From: Algoriphagus sediminis
GTDB lineage: Bacteria; Bacteroidota; Bacteroidia; Cytophagales; Cyclobacteriaceae
NCBI RefSeq assembly: GCF_030403435.1
Contig: NZ_JAUEPH010000004.1
Span: 1-64,000 of the forward strand
Reading direction: 5' to 3'
DNA: 64,000 bases
This document shows, one piece after another, positions 17,854 through 26,974 of the stretch. The first letter of the stretch is position 1; each line of letters begins with the position of its first letter. The translations under genes were made by a program, and so were the position numbers. The notes beneath the pieces were generated by a model. It saw only the letters and a list, made by a program, of their open reading frames with translations. It did not search any database and was not told where the DNA came from.

Positions 17854-20331
17854 ATGACTCGAATTTTTACCGGATTGTTTCTCCTCCTTCTTGCTTTACC
17901 CAGCTTTGGTCAAAGAACCATTACAGGAAAAGTCACTGATGCTGAAACTGGAGACCCCATACCTTTTGCTTCCGTACTCCTTAAGGGTACTACAGTGGGA
18001 AATTCCACGGATTTTGAAGGGAACTATGTGATTCAGACTCAAAATGCAGCAGATAGTATTTTGGTCACTTATCTCGGTTACATTTCACAGACTAAGCCAC
18101 TTTCTGAGCAAACCGAGCAGGTGATTAATTTTCAGCTTAGGCCTTCTGATTTCGAACTTGAGGCTTTTGTTTTCGAAGCTGGAGAAAATCCTGCTTTCGA
18201 AATCATTCGTAGAGCGGTAGATAAAAAGAAATACTTTGATAAAAGGCAACTGGAAGCTTACGAGACCAAAAATTATACGAAAATAGAAATCGATATAGAT
18301 CAGGTTTCTGAGGAATTCACAAAGCGAAAAGCCGTCCAAAGAGTTACCAATGTCCTGGATTCTATTAAGCAGTTGACCAATGATGAAGGTGAGAAAATTC
18401 TTCCCATTTTCTTTTCTGAAACACTGTCTAAATTCTACTTCAGGAATAATCCTGAGCTACGGAAAGAAATTGTAGAAAAATCTAAAGTGACCGGAGTGGG
18501 AATTACGGACGGGTCTACCACCAGTCAAATCACAGGGTCAGCATTTCAGGAGTATAATTTCTACCGTAATTGGATTTCAATTCTGGAAAAAGATTTTGTC
18601 TCACCCATTGCTGATGGCTGGAAGGGATTTTATGATTATGATCTGCTCGATTCGGTTTTTATTGAAGGCGATTCAGCTTACATGCTTCAGGTTTATCCCC
18701 GAAGGGAACAGGATTTGGCCTTTTCGGGAACCATTTGGATTACTAAAGATACTTATGCCTTGAAGCAAGTGGATTTGACTATTCCAAAAGAGGCCAATCT
18801 TAATTTCATAGAAAGAATCAAAATTCAGCAGATGTTGGAGCCCACTGCATCTGGTCCCCTTATTCCTAAGAAAACCCGAGTCCAAATAAAAATTGGTCAG
18901 GTAACTCCAAAAACTGCTGGGCTTCTTGCTAAATTCTATACTTCGGCTGACAGCGTTAAACTGAATGATCCTCAACCGACTTCGTTTTTTAATCAAGCGG
19001 TGGTTTTAAGACCGGATTACAACACTGGCGGTGAGGATTTTTGGGAAAGGAACAGGCAGGACCCTTTGAGTACAGAGGAATTGGCCGTTCTCCAGATGGT
19101 GGATACCCTACGGAAAATCCCAGTAATTCGATTTTATTCGGAAGGGCTTAAATTCTTTGCTACGGGCTATTTGCCAGTAGGCAAAGTTGATCTAGGTCCA
19201 TGGCCAGGTTTCTTTAATTACAACGATGTAGAAGGAGTGAGGCTAGGAATGGGATTTAGAACTAACCTGAAGTTCAGCAATAAATGGTTACTAGAAGGAT
19301 ATGCAGCTTATGGCTTTAAGGATCAAAGAATCAAATACACGGGATCAGTCACGCGGATTCTTGATCGAAACCGATGGACTACGCTCTCACTGACTTCACA
19401 AAGGGAAATTGACCAGGTTGGTCTTGAAATAGAAAGTCTGGAAGGAAACAGTATATTCTTAGCCGCCAGCCGATTTGGAACCTTAAGGAGGCCATACCTA
19501 ACCACCAATCATAGACTTGAATTTCAAAGAGAATTCTTCAAAGGCTTCCTTTTTAGAGCAGGACTCAGATCAAATCAGTTCGACCCTCTATATAATTTTT
19601 ACTACCTGGATAAAGACACCAGAGAGTACAGACAGGAGTTTCAGACGGTAGAAGCCAGAGTAGGGATTCGATACGGTCGAGATGAGATCATCATTATTAA
19701 TGATAATGAAAGAGTCTCGTTTGGCCCCTCCAGATGGCCTATTTTTGAAGTGAATTACACCCGAGGGATGAATCTACTGGGTGGAGATTTCACCTATTCC
19801 AAGCTAAGTTTTTACGCATATCAACGACTTAATTTGGGAATGCTGGGTGTATCCAGATATGAATTTGATGCAGGTAAAGTCTTTGGAGAAGTGCCTTACC
19901 CGGTCCTAAAAAACCACTTGGGTAATGAAACCTTGTTTTATACGGATGCAGCTTTTAATACCATGAACTTTAATGAATTTGCCTCAGATCAATACGCAAG
20001 TTTACGATACAGGCATTTTTTCGAGGGATTTCTTCTGAATAAGATCCCTCTGATCAAAAAACTGAAATGGAGAGGAGTAGCCAATGCAAACATTCTTTTC
20101 GGATCAGTCAGAGATGCTAATATAGAAAACGCCCCAACCGTTGATCCAGAAGGAAATCCATTGGAGACTTTTGGCAGACTAGACCCAGGAGTTCCTTTTG
20201 TGGAGTTAGGCTATGGAATAGAGAATATTTTCAAATTTTTTAGAGTGGACTTTTTTCACCGTATGACGTATTTGGATAATCCTGACGTAAAGCCTTTTGC
20301 AGTGAAGGTGAGTGCCCAGATAATTCTTTAA
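17854..20331 (+). CDS. outer-membrane DUF5686 protein with carboxypeptidase-regulatory-like domain
   Basis: An 825-residue exported protein (signal peptide to about FGQ, residue 20). Residues 21-105 form the carboxypeptidase-regulatory-like beta sandwich common at the N-terminus of Bacteroidota outer-membrane proteins (ITGKVTDAETGDPIPFASVLLKG broken over its strands). The remainder matches DUF5686, with a C-terminal stretch of alternating aromatic and polar residues ending in VSAQIIL, typical of a beta barrel. There is no TonB plug. The role is unknown, but outer-membrane location is well supported. It is probably transcribed alone. Confidence 0.87.
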   Translation: MTRIFTGLFLLLLALPSFGQRTITGKVTDAETGDPIPFASVLLKGTTVGNSTDFEGNYVIQTQNAADSILVTYLGYISQTKPLSEQTEQVINFQLRPSDFELEAFVFEAGENPAFEIIRRAVDKKKYFDKRQLEAYETKNYTKIEIDIDQVSEEFTKRKAVQRVTNVLDSIKQLTNDEGEKILPIFFSETLSKFYFRNNPELRKEIVEKSKVTGVGITDGSTTSQITGSAFQEYNFYRNWISILEKDFVSPIADGWKGFYDYDLLDSVFIEGDSAYMLQVYPRREQDLAFSGTIWITKDTYALKQVDLTIPKEANLNFIERIKIQQMLEPTASGPLIPKKTRVQIKIGQVTPKTAGLLAKFYTSADSVKLNDPQPTSFFNQAVVLRPDYNTGGEDFWERNRQDPLSTEELAVLQMVDTLRKIPVIRFYSEGLKFFATGYLPVGKVDLGPWPGFFNYNDVEGVRLGMGFRTNLKFSNKWLLEGYAAYGFKDQRIKYTGSVTRILDRNRWTTLSLTSQREIDQVGLEIESLEGNSIFLAASRFGTLRRPYLTTNHRLEFQREFFKGFLFRAGLRSNQFDPLYNFYYLDKDTREYRQEFQTVEARVGIRYGRDEIIIINDNERVSFGPSRWPIFEVNYTRGMNLLGGDFTYSKLSFYAYQRLNLGMLGVSRYEFDAGKVFGEVPYPVLKNHLGNETLFYTDAAFNTMNFNEFASDQYASLRYRHFFEGFLLNKIPLIKKLKWRGVANANILFGSVRDANIENAPTVDPEGNPLETFGRLDPGVPFVELGYGIENIFKFFRVDFFHRMTYLDNPDVKPFAVKVSAQIIL

Positions 20332-20437
20332 TATCTATGCATTTTGTTTAACGCTCCTTTTTCTATGACAGGAGTCTTTGCATATTTGCAGTTAGAACCA
20401 ATTTGCCTGTTGTAAAGGCGTTAATAAAGACAAAAAT

Positions 20438-22384
20438 ATGTCAGAAATGATCAAAATCACTCTTCCCGATGGAGCAGTGAAAGAAGTAGAAAAAGGAACC
20501 TCCAGCCTCCAAATTGCTGCTAGTATCAGCGAAGGATTGGCCAGGAACGTTCTAAGTGCCAAAGTTAATGGACAGGTATGGGATGCTACTCGTCCTATCC
20601 TTGAGGATTCCAAACTGCAATTACTCACCTGGAACGATGATGAGGGTAAAAATACCTTTTGGCATTCATCCGCTCACTTGCTCGCAGAAGCACTGGAAGA
20701 TTTATACCCTGGAATTAAGTTTGGAATTGGCCCACCAATCGAAACGGGTTTCTATTACGATGTGGATTTCGGTGACCATACTTTAGAAGGTGGTGAACTC
20801 GAGAAAATCGAGGCCAAGATGACAGAACTCGCCAGGCAAAAAAATGAGTATATCCGAAAGGATATTTCCAAAGCAGATGCCGTGGCCTATTATAAAGAAA
20901 AGGGTGATGAGTATAAATTAGATCTTCTGGAGGGTCTGGAAGATGGTTCAATTACCTTTTATGAACAGGGTAATTTTACTGATCTCTGCAGAGGCCCTCA
21001 TATTCCTAATACAGGATTTATTAAGGCGGTAAAGCTTACAAATATTGCCGGAGCCTACTGGCGAGGGGATGAGAAAAGCAAAATGCTTACCCGTATTTAC
21101 GGCGTGACCTTCCCAAAAGCAAAAGAGCTAAAGGAATACCTCACCATGATTGAGGAAGCCAAAAAGAGGGACCATAGAAAACTCGGCCGTGAACTTGAAC
21201 TCTTTACCTTCTCCGAGAAAGTTGGAATGGGCCTTCCGCTTTGGTTGCCAAAGGGGACTCTTTTACGAGAACGTCTAGTGAACTTTATGAAAAAAGCTCA
21301 GGACAAATCTGGTTATGAGCAAGTCGTGACTCCACATATCGGGCACAAAGCACTGTATGAAACTTCTGGACACTATGAGAAGTATGGAAAGGATTCTTTC
21401 CAGCCCATAGCTACCCCTCATGATGGTGAAGAGTTTCTGTTGAAACCCATGAACTGTCCTCATCACTGTGAAATTTATAAGCACAAGCCAAGGTCCTACA
21501 AAGACTTACCTATCCGTTATGCGGAGTTTGGGACAGTTTATCGCTACGAGCAGAGTGGCGAATTACACGGACTGACCCGTGTGAGAGGTTTTACTCAGGA
21601 TGATGCGCACATTTTCTGTAGACCTGATCAGGTCAAAGAAGAATTCATTAAGGTAATTGACTTGGTTCTTTATGTTTTCAAAGCTCTTGGTTTTGAAGAT
21701 TTTACAGCCCAGATATCACTCAGAGATCCAGAGAAGCCTGAAAAATACATTGGAGACGGGGAGCTTTGGGATAAAGCTGAGGCAGCCATCGTAGAAGCTG
21801 CAGCAGAAAAAGGACTTGTCACGGTTACTGAGTTGGGCGAGGCCGCATTTTACGGCCCAAAGCTGGACTTTATGGTAAAGGATGCTCTTGGAAGGAAATG
21901 GCAGCTTGGAACAATACAGGTTGATTATCAGCTTCCAAACCGCTTTGAACTGGAGTATATCGGTTCAGACAACCAAAAGCACAGACCTGTAATGATCCAC
22001 AGAGCTCCATTTGGATCTCTGGAGAGATTTGTGGCAGTTCTAATTGAACACTGCGCGGGTAACTTCCCACTTTGGCTTTCGCCAGATCAAATTAATATTC
22101 TACCCATCTCAGAAAAGTATCTGGATTATGCAGAAGAGATCAAGTCTCTTTTGGATGAACAGGGAATAAGTGGAAATATTGATAACCGCGATGAAAAAAT
22201 TGGTCGAAAGATTAGAGACTCTGAGGTGAAGAAAGTACCTTTTATGCTAATTGTAGGTGAAAAGGAGCAAGAAGAGCGTAAGCTTTCAGTTCGAAAGCAT
22301 GGTGAGGGAGATCTGGGTAGTTATAGCCCGGAAGAGTTTATTGCTTATTTTCAGCGAATTATATCCGACTCATTGAGTCGTTAG
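20438..22384 (+). CDS. thrS: threonyl-tRNA synthetase
   Basis: A class II aminoacyl-tRNA synthetase of 648 residues that charges tRNA-Thr. Domains in order: TGS (1-62), the second additional/editing domain with [11 protein letters not shown] and the HxxxH-type motif (about 63-240), the catalytic core with zinc-site elements ([26 protein letters not shown]), and the C-terminal anticodon-binding domain (about 545-648). It heads the thrS-infC-rpmI-rplT cluster, a conserved arrangement. A CATATTTGCA sequence at 20381-20390, similar to the -7 regions of other genes here, lies about 50 bases upstream of the start. Confidence 0.98.
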   Translation: MSEMIKITLPDGAVKEVEKGTSSLQIAASISEGLARNVLSAKVNGQVWDATRPILEDSKLQLLTWNDDEGKNTFWHSSAHLLAEALEDLYPGIKFGIGPPIETGFYYDVDFGDHTLEGGELEKIEAKMTELARQKNEYIRKDISKADAVAYYKEKGDEYKLDLLEGLEDGSITFYEQGNFTDLCRGPHIPNTGFIKAVKLTNIAGAYWRGDEKSKMLTRIYGVTFPKAKELKEYLTMIEEAKKRDHRKLGRELELFTFSEKVGMGLPLWLPKGTLLRERLVNFMKKAQDKSGYEQVVTPHIGHKALYETSGHYEKYGKDSFQPIATPHDGEEFLLKPMNCPHHCEIYKHKPRSYKDLPIRYAEFGTVYRYEQSGELHGLTRVRGFTQDDAHIFCRPDQVKEEFIKVIDLVLYVFKALGFEDFTAQISLRDPEKPEKYIGDGELWDKAEAAIVEAAAEKGLVTVTELGEAAFYGPKLDFMVKDALGRKWQLGTIQVDYQLPNRFELEYIGSDNQKHRPVMIHRAPFGSLERFVAVLIEHCAGNFPLWLSPDQINILPISEKYLDYAEEIKSLLDEQGISGNIDNRDEKIGRKIRDSEVKKVPFMLIVGEKEQEERKLSVRKHGEGDLGSYSPEEFIAYFQRIISDSLSR

Positions 22385-22389
22385 CCATA

Positions 22390-22412
22390 GGGATATATTT
22401 TGTATCCCTTTC
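22390..22412 (+). terminator. weak hairpin between thrS and infC
   Basis: A 6-base stem (GGGATA at 22390-22395, TATCCC at 22403-22408) with a 7-base loop and a short T-rich tail. It could end or attenuate thrS transcription ahead of a separate infC start. Confidence 0.45.
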
Positions 22413-22472
22413 TTTAATTAGAATTTTATTACGATATTTGCACCCGATTTCAATCAAAGAACCAATTAAAAT

Positions 22473-23024
22473 TTGAGAAACAGACAACCGTACAGAGGTA
22501 GAAGAGAAGAACCTTACAAAGTAAATCAGAAGATAAGAGCACGGGAGGTGAGAGTAGTCGGAGACTACGCCGATGGTGGTAATGTGGTATTGGCATTAGA
22601 TGATGCCATTGCACTTGCTAAAGACAATGATCTAGACCTAGTGGAAATCTCACCAAATGTCAAACCTCCGGTTTGTAAGATTCTTGATTACGCCAAGTTT
22701 AAGTACGAGCAGAAGAAAAAGCAGAAAGAAATAAAAGCAAATGCGGCCAAGGTTGTATTGAAAGAAATCAGATTTGGACCAAATACTGATGATCATGACT
22801 TCGATTTTAAATTGAAGCATGCCATCAAGTTTCTAAAAGAAGGTGCAAAAGTTAAGGCTTATGTACATTTTGTAGGAAGAAGTATAGTGTTCAAGGAAAG
22901 AGGAGAGATGCTTCTATTGAAATTTGCCCAGGCTCTGGAAGAGTATGGGGCGGTGGAGCAACTTCCAAAACTCGAGGGAAAGCGAATGAATATTTTCATA
23001 GCTCCTAAGGGTTCTAAGAAATAA
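22473..23024 (+). CDS. infC: translation initiation factor IF-3 with a TTG start
   Basis: A 183-residue IF-3 that keeps ribosomal subunits apart and proofreads the start codon. The N-domain (about 15-85, [14 protein letters not shown]) is joined by a lysine-rich linker to the C-domain (about 95-180, [20 protein letters not shown]). No ATG, GTG or CTG start fits: an in-frame TAA at 22467-22469 closes the frame two codons upstream of the TTG, and the next methionine is deep inside the protein. A rare start codon on infC is a known device for autoregulation, since IF-3 discriminates against such starts (AUU in E. coli). It is followed by rpmI after 24 bases. Confidence 0.96.
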   Translation: MRNRQPYRGRREEPYKVNQKIRAREVRVVGDYADGGNVVLALDDAIALAKDNDLDLVEISPNVKPPVCKILDYAKFKYEQKKKQKEIKANAAKVVLKEIRFGPNTDDHDFDFKLKHAIKFLKEGAKVKAYVHFVGRSIVFKERGEMLLLKFAQALEEYGAVEQLPKLEGKRMNIFIAPKGSKK

Positions 23025-23048
23025 TTTCAACCAAACTACTATAGTAAA

Positions 23049-23243
23049 ATGCCTAAAGTAAAAACTAAATCAAGTGCCAAGAAGCGGTTCGCACTTACGG
23101 GAACCGGGAAGATCAAGAGGAAGCATGCTTTCAAAAGCCACATCCTCACGAAAAAATCTACCAAAAGGAAGCATAACCTAACCAAGACTGGTTTGGTACA
23201 TGAGTCCGATGAGGGAAGAGTAAAAGACATGTTGAGAATTTGA
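23049..23243 (+). CDS. rpmI: 50S ribosomal protein L35
   Basis: A 64-residue basic protein, the normal length for L35, with the family N-terminus [14 protein letters not shown] and the lysine-rich core (about 20-50) that binds 23S rRNA. It lies 24 bases after infC and 104 bases before rplT, as in most bacteria. Fully typical. Confidence 0.97.
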   Translation: MPKVKTKSSAKKRFALTGTGKIKRKHAFKSHILTKKSTKRKHNLTKTGLVHESDEGRVKDMLRI

Positions 23244-23290
23244 TCTCAACCTGTTTGAATTAATTTAAGGTTATTTATTCACCAGATGCT

Positions 23291-23326
23291 TTGGTAATCA
23301 AGATTCTGACTATATCAGAACACCAA
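23291..23326 (+). promoter_or_regulatory. nested stem-loop between rpmI and rplT, possible leader element
   Basis: An inner hairpin (TTCTGA at 23304-23309, TCAGAA at 23315-23320, 5-base loop) is enclosed by a second pairing (TTGGT at 23291-23295 with ACCAA at 23322-23326). It lies 22 bases upstream of rplT. L20 is known to control its own operon through RNA structures near these genes; that this is such an element is inference. Confidence 0.35.
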
Positions 23327-23347
23327 GTGTCAAAAATTTAAAAAATC

Positions 23348-23692
23348 ATGCCAAGATCAGTAAACGCTGTAGCGTCAAGAGCAAGAAGAAAAAAAGTGCT
23401 AAAAGCCACTAGAGGTTACTTCGGAAGAGGTTCAAACGTGTGGACTGTAGCGAAAAACAAGTACGAGAAAGGACTTCAGTATGCATACAGAGACCGTAAA
23501 GCCAAGAAAAGAGAATTCAGAGCTTTATGGATTCAGCGTATAAATGCAGGTGCCAGAGAGCACGGATTGTCCTACTCAAAATTAATGGGATTACTAGGTA
23601 AGTCTGAGATCGAGCTAAACAGAAAAGTATTGGCAGATCTTGCGATGAATCACCCAGAGGCATTTAAAGCAGTAGTTGAAAGAGTGAAGTAA
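23348..23692 (+). CDS. rplT: 50S ribosomal protein L20
   Basis: A 114-residue basic protein with the family start [19 protein letters not shown] and the conserved [21 protein letters not shown] block (about 48-70, quoted in part). L20 is an early assembly protein of the large subunit and in several phyla represses its own operon. It ends the thrS-infC-rpmI-rplT cluster and is followed by a strong terminator. Nothing unusual within the protein. Confidence 0.97.
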   Translation: MPRSVNAVASRARRKKVLKATRGYFGRGSNVWTVAKNKYEKGLQYAYRDRKAKKREFRALWIQRINAGAREHGLSYSKLMGLLGKSEIELNRKVLADLAMNHPEAFKAVVERVK

Positions 23693-23715
23693 GATTTAAA
23701 TATCTTATTTTGCGA

Positions 23716-23747
23716 AAGCTCTGATCATTGATCAGAGCTTTTTTTTA
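23716..23747 (+). terminator. rho-independent terminator after rplT
   Basis: A 10-11 base perfect stem (AAGCTCTGAT at 23716-23725, ATCAGAGCTT at 23731-23740) followed by a run of T to about 23746. Confidence 0.93.
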
Positions 23748-23781
23748 TTCCTGTTGGGGATATCCTTTACCTCTAAAAGAA

Positions 23782-23814
23782 AAAAAAGGCTTCCATTTCT
23801 GAAAGCCTTTGTAG
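23782..23814 (-). repeat. second copy of the tRNA-Met terminator repeat (33 bp direct repeat, copy B)
   Basis: An exact 33-base duplicate of 24058-24090. It contains a complete minus-strand terminator (AAAGGCTT at 23785-23792 pairing with AAGCCTTT at 23803-23810, T-rich 3' side) plus the GTAG that at the other copy includes the last bases of tRNA-Met. The two copies bracket a 243-base insert holding the palindromes and the GIY-YIG remnant. Confidence 0.9.
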
Positions 23815-23880
23815 TCCCGAAAGCTTTCGGGAGGAGTTCAACTTGCCTGCAGCAAGCAGGCCCGTGTCCGCCGCGGCGGA
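23815..23880. repeat. cluster of three GC-rich palindromes
   Basis: Three inverted repeats in 66 bases: TCCCGAAAGCTTTCGGGA (23815-23832, perfect), GCCTGC-N5-GCAGGC (23845-23861) and TCCGCCGCGGCGGA (23867-23880, perfect). They are far richer in G+C than their surroundings and follow directly on copy B of the terminator repeat. The arrangement resembles REP-like or mobile intergenic elements. Confidence 0.75.
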
Positions 23881-23896
23881 TATTAATCCTTAGCGC

Positions 23897-24049
23897 TTAA
23901 ACATAAGTAGGCAGAATTTCTTTTTTAATCCATTCTCGGCCTTTCCCTGTTTTCAATTCTTTTTCACGGATCAATGCTTGTCTTTTAGATTTAAAGAATT
24001 CAGCATGGATAACCATCCAAGGACGATATTTTTTAGTTAAGCCTTCCAT
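23897..24049 (-). pseudogene. truncated GIY-YIG nuclease-family gene (C-terminal half)
   Basis: An open frame of 50 codons whose product, with landmarks GLTKKYRPWMV, REKELKTGKGREW and IKKEI, matches the C-terminal half of small (about 80-95 residue) GIY-YIG nuclease-like proteins common in Bacteroidota. The N-terminal half bearing the GIY and YIG motifs is missing; in its place lie copy A of the terminator repeat and tRNA-Met. It is therefore read as a remnant. The ATG at 24049 is the first available start, but a protein without the catalytic GIY-YIG part should have no nuclease activity. Confidence 0.75.
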
Positions 24050-24057
24050 AAAAAAAT

Positions 24058-24090
24058 AAAAAAGGCTTCCATTTCTGAAAGCCTTTGTAG
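24058..24090 (-). terminator. tRNA-Met terminator (33 bp direct repeat, copy A)
   Basis: Read on the minus strand, AAAGGCTT and AAGCCTTT form an 8-base stem with a 10-base loop, followed by TTT-A-TTTTTTT. It begins at the last bases of tRNA-Met and is duplicated exactly at 23782-23814. Confidence 0.9.
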
Positions 24091-24161
24091 CGAAGACGGG
24101 AGTTGAACCCGTGACCTCAGGGTTATGAATCCTGCGCTCTAACCAACTGAGCTACCTCGCC
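24088..24161 (-). tRNA. tRNA-Met (anticodon CAT)
   Basis: A 74-base cloverleaf: acceptor arm GGCGAGG/CTTCGCT (two G-U pairs, one of them the first pair), D-arm AGCTCAGTTGGTTAGAGC, anticodon loop TTCATAA, and T-loop GTTCAACTC. The anticodon is CAT and the first acceptor pair is not the mismatch of an initiator, so it is probably the elongator tRNA-Met. The 3' CCA is not encoded. Its terminator follows at once. Confidence 0.93.
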
Positions 24162-24401
24162 ATATGAGTTATTGTTCTCTAATAGAACTCGAATCCTAAT
24201 TTTTCTAAACTTCAACCTTATGTTGAAATTAATCCCTATATTATGAATGTCACGATTGGCTGTACACACATCCTATCCTTTCATTCCTTTAAGAGTAGCT
24301 CACCTTTTCAAATGAGATTGCAAATATGACAGGATGGATTGTTAAAAGCAAGTGGGGTTAATTGAAATAATAGATTTTTCACTATCTAAATCTTTGTATT
24401 C
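24162..24401. other. 240-base intergenic region upstream of tRNA-Met
   Basis: No gene seen. Two short hairpins (GTTCT-N5-AGAAC at 24174-24188; TTCAAC-N5-GTTGAA at 24211-24227) lie between the tRNA and a possible minus-strand promoter (TTG at 24349-24351, 20-base spacer, CATATTTG at 24321-24328). If that promoter serves the tRNA, its precursor would carry a leader of about 150 bases. Confidence 0.4.
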
Positions 24402-24797
24402 ATGGTAAAGAGCAAATTTGTCGCTGATTATCAGATCAACGCCTCTAGGAAAATGATATTTAATTATCTCAGTACGGCGAGCGGTTTAGAAGACTGGTTT
24501 GCCGATGAAGTGAGAATAGACGAGGATAAGAATTTTATTTTCTTTTTTGATAATGAGGAGCATCACGCAAGAGTGGCTTCCATCAGGCTAAATAATCATA
24601 TCAAGTTTGATTTTTTTGATCCGGATAATCCAGACGAGGAGGATCACTCCTACGTGGAATTCAAGCTTGAGGAGAATGAGGTTACCCAAACCATGTTTTT
24701 AAAAGTAGTTGATTACACAGACGATTACAATGAGGAGGAGTCTCAAGCCATTTGGGATGGATTGATTGGCAAACTTAAAGAAACAATCGGTGGTTAA
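24402..24797 (+). CDS. START-like (SRPBCC/AHSA1-type) domain protein
   Basis: A 131-residue soluble, strongly acidic protein. The N-terminal pattern YQINASRKMIFNYLSTASGLEDWFADEV is that of the START-like/AHSA1 fold, a cup-shaped domain that binds hydrophobic ligands or partner proteins. It occurs widely in Bacteroidota next to the YjgP/YjgQ permease gene, as here (68 bases upstream of the lptF/G-type gene, same strand). Specific role unknown; a link to envelope lipid or LPS handling is suggested only by the neighbour. Confidence 0.8.
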   Translation: MVKSKFVADYQINASRKMIFNYLSTASGLEDWFADEVRIDEDKNFIFFFDNEEHHARVASIRLNNHIKFDFFDPDNPDEEDHSYVEFKLEENEVTQTMFLKVVDYTDDYNEEESQAIWDGLIGKLKETIGG

Positions 24798-24865
24798 TTT
24801 CCACAGTAATTCTCATTTTTGAACCGCTTTTCACGATTTACGTATTTTGTGAAGGGATTTAGTTC

Positions 24866-26629
24866 ATGAAAAAACTCGATAAGCTAATACTGGGGTCTTT
24901 TTTAGGCCCATTTTTATTGACTTTTGTGGTGGTGGATTTCATCCTCCTTACGGTCAATATGCTGAAATACTTTGACGAGATATTCGGCAAAGGACTTGGT
25001 TTTTGGATTTACATGGAGCTGATCGGGTACTTTGTGATCAGTATTTCCCCAATGGCTCTCCCTCTAGCAGTTTTGCTGTCCAGTCTGATGACTTTTGGGA
25101 ATTTAGGAGAGCATTTTGAGCTTACTGCCATCAAGAGTAGCGGTATTTCCTTGTTAAGGACACTTCTTCCAATTGGGGTTTTTGTGTTGATTTTGTCCGT
25201 GTTCGCTTACCTCTCGAATAATTATGTAGTGCCTAAAGTCAACCTGAAAACTTTTAGCCTTCTCTATGATATTCGAATGAAATCTCCAGCTTTGGAAATA
25301 AAGGAGGGTGTTTTTTACGATGGGATTCCTAACTACAGCATCAAAGTCAATGAGAAGATAGGAGAGAAAAATCTTCGCGATATCATTATTTATGATCATT
25401 CAGAAGGCATTGGAAATTTGAATGTCACTCTCGCTGATTCCGGTATAATGGAATCTTTCAATAATGAAAAGTATCTTCGATTCATTCTTTTTAATGGAAA
25501 GAATTATAGTCACTCGAGAGCAGAACGGGGCATAAGAGATGCCCCTGTGGAGTTTAGCCGAACAGCCTTTAAGGAAAACACCATTGTCTTCAACCTGGAT
25601 GCATTTGAGCTGGACAGAACGCCCGAAGACCTTTGGTCTACTAATAGAGCTATAAAAAACATAAGTCAGATCAAAGATGGTCTTGATTCCATTAATACAA
25701 GAGTGAATGATCAGCTTTGGGAAAACTACCAAACTGCAGAAGGGATCTATTCCTATATGACTAAAAATAGATCTTTGGACCCTCCAACTGATATTTATAA
25801 TCGTCGAGCCCTAGATGATACGGCTCGAATGCTTAAGTCCAGAAGGATGCGTGCTGAAAGGGATTCCCTGGATCAAGTGGCAAAAATGGATTCCATTCGC
25901 AGAGATAGTATTAGGGTAGCTAATAATCCTGATTTAAGGATAAATCCACCAAAAGAGGAAATCTTGACTAATGCGGTAAGTGAGTTGTCAAAGAGTGATT
26001 CTCTTTTTAGACAAAAAAAGATCAAGAACCGGAATGAAAGGGATTCTTCAAAAGTTATAAGTAAAGACACCCTTTTAGAAAAAGAAAAACCAAAGTTTTT
26101 AAGGACGGCACCACTCACTACTGAAGAAAAATCGGAGTTGGATTCGATTTTGGAGGCAAGAAGATATATGGACAATGCCTTAACTATGGCAACCAATAAT
26201 GCCCGAAATCTTAAGAATACTTTTAATACCAAGAAAGTAACGGTTGAAAACCATCAACGCGAATTCAGAAGATACCAGATAGCCTGGTACCAAAAATACA
26301 CTCAGGCATTCGCTTGTATTGTGATGTTTATGATTGGGGCACCATTAGGCGCAATAATTAAGAAAGGAGGGCTTGGAGCACCTGTTCTTTTCTCCATTAT
26401 ATTCTTCATCCTATACTATATGCTCACCATCACAGGGGAGAAGTGGGCCAAAGAAGGAGTGGTAGATCCACTGTTAGGTACATGGTTTTCCAATCTCGCT
26501 CTAATTCCATTTGGATTATTCTTTTTGAAGCAGGCCAGAAAAGACGCCAGACTCTTTGAACCGGACTTTTACCAATCAGCTTGGAAAAAGCTCAAAAAGA
26601 CCTTTTCTAAAAAGAGTTCATTCGCATAG
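24866..26629 (+). CDS. LptF/LptG-family permease (YjgP/YjgQ)
   Basis: A 587-residue inner-membrane protein of the LPS export ABC system LptB2FG. Three membrane segments near the N-terminus (about 12-35, 52-80, 100-122) and three near the C-terminus (about 480-570) flank a large periplasmic part. The periplasmic section includes an additional charged, coiled-coil-like stretch (about 300-470, rich in RRDSIR and KSDSLF-type repeats), longer than in the roughly 360-residue proteobacterial proteins but usual for Bacteroidota. Whether it acts as LptF or LptG cannot be told from one gene. Confidence 0.88.
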   Translation: MKKLDKLILGSFLGPFLLTFVVVDFILLTVNMLKYFDEIFGKGLGFWIYMELIGYFVISISPMALPLAVLLSSLMTFGNLGEHFELTAIKSSGISLLRTLLPIGVFVLILSVFAYLSNNYVVPKVNLKTFSLLYDIRMKSPALEIKEGVFYDGIPNYSIKVNEKIGEKNLRDIIIYDHSEGIGNLNVTLADSGIMESFNNEKYLRFILFNGKNYSHSRAERGIRDAPVEFSRTAFKENTIVFNLDAFELDRTPEDLWSTNRAIKNISQIKDGLDSINTRVNDQLWENYQTAEGIYSYMTKNRSLDPPTDIYNRRALDDTARMLKSRRMRAERDSLDQVAKMDSIRRDSIRVANNPDLRINPPKEEILTNAVSELSKSDSLFRQKKIKNRNERDSSKVISKDTLLEKEKPKFLRTAPLTTEEKSELDSILEARRYMDNALTMATNNARNLKNTFNTKKVTVENHQREFRRYQIAWYQKYTQAFACIVMFMIGAPLGAIIKKGGLGAPVLFSIIFFILYYMLTITGEKWAKEGVVDPLLGTWFSNLALIPFGLFFLKQARKDARLFEPDFYQSAWKKLKKTFSKKSSFA

Positions 26630-26657
26630 CAGGCTTTTATTATTTGAAGAATAGCGT

Positions 26658-26665
26658 TACCTTTG
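26658..26665 (+). promoter_or_regulatory. -7 element of the rpsO promoter
   Basis: TACCTTTG is an exact TAnnTTTG match 28 bases before the rpsO ATG; I see no good -33 element at the expected distance. Confidence 0.45.
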
Positions 26666-26692
26666 TAGCTGTTTTATAAAATTTAGCTAAAC

Positions 26693-26968
26693 ATGTATTT
26701 AACACCAGAGAAAAAGCAAGAGTTGTTTAAGAATCATGGACGGTTAAAATCTGACACTGATACTGGATCTCCAGAGTCTCAGATAGCCCTCTTTACACAC
26801 AGGATTCTGCATCTAACAGAGCATCTAAAGTCAAACAAGAAGGATCACTCCTCAAGACTTGGATTGTTGAAATTAGTAGGTAAAAGAAGAAGCCTACTAG
26901 ATTATTTATACAAGAAGGACATAGAGCGATACAGAGCAATTATTGCTGAGCTCGGACTTCGAAAGTAA
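26693..26968 (+). CDS. rpsO: 30S ribosomal protein S15
   Basis: A 91-residue protein with the S15 hallmarks DTGSPESQI (about 22-30) and [23 protein letters not shown] (about 42-65, quoted in part). S15 binds the central domain of 16S rRNA early in assembly. It is followed by a strong hairpin terminator and then pnp, the same order as in E. coli where both genes are under post-transcriptional control. Confidence 0.97.
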   Translation: MYLTPEKKQELFKNHGRLKSDTDTGSPESQIALFTHRILHLTEHLKSNKKDHSSRLGLLKLVGKRRSLLDYLYKKDIERYRAIIAELGLRK

Positions 26969-26974
26969 TCCGAT

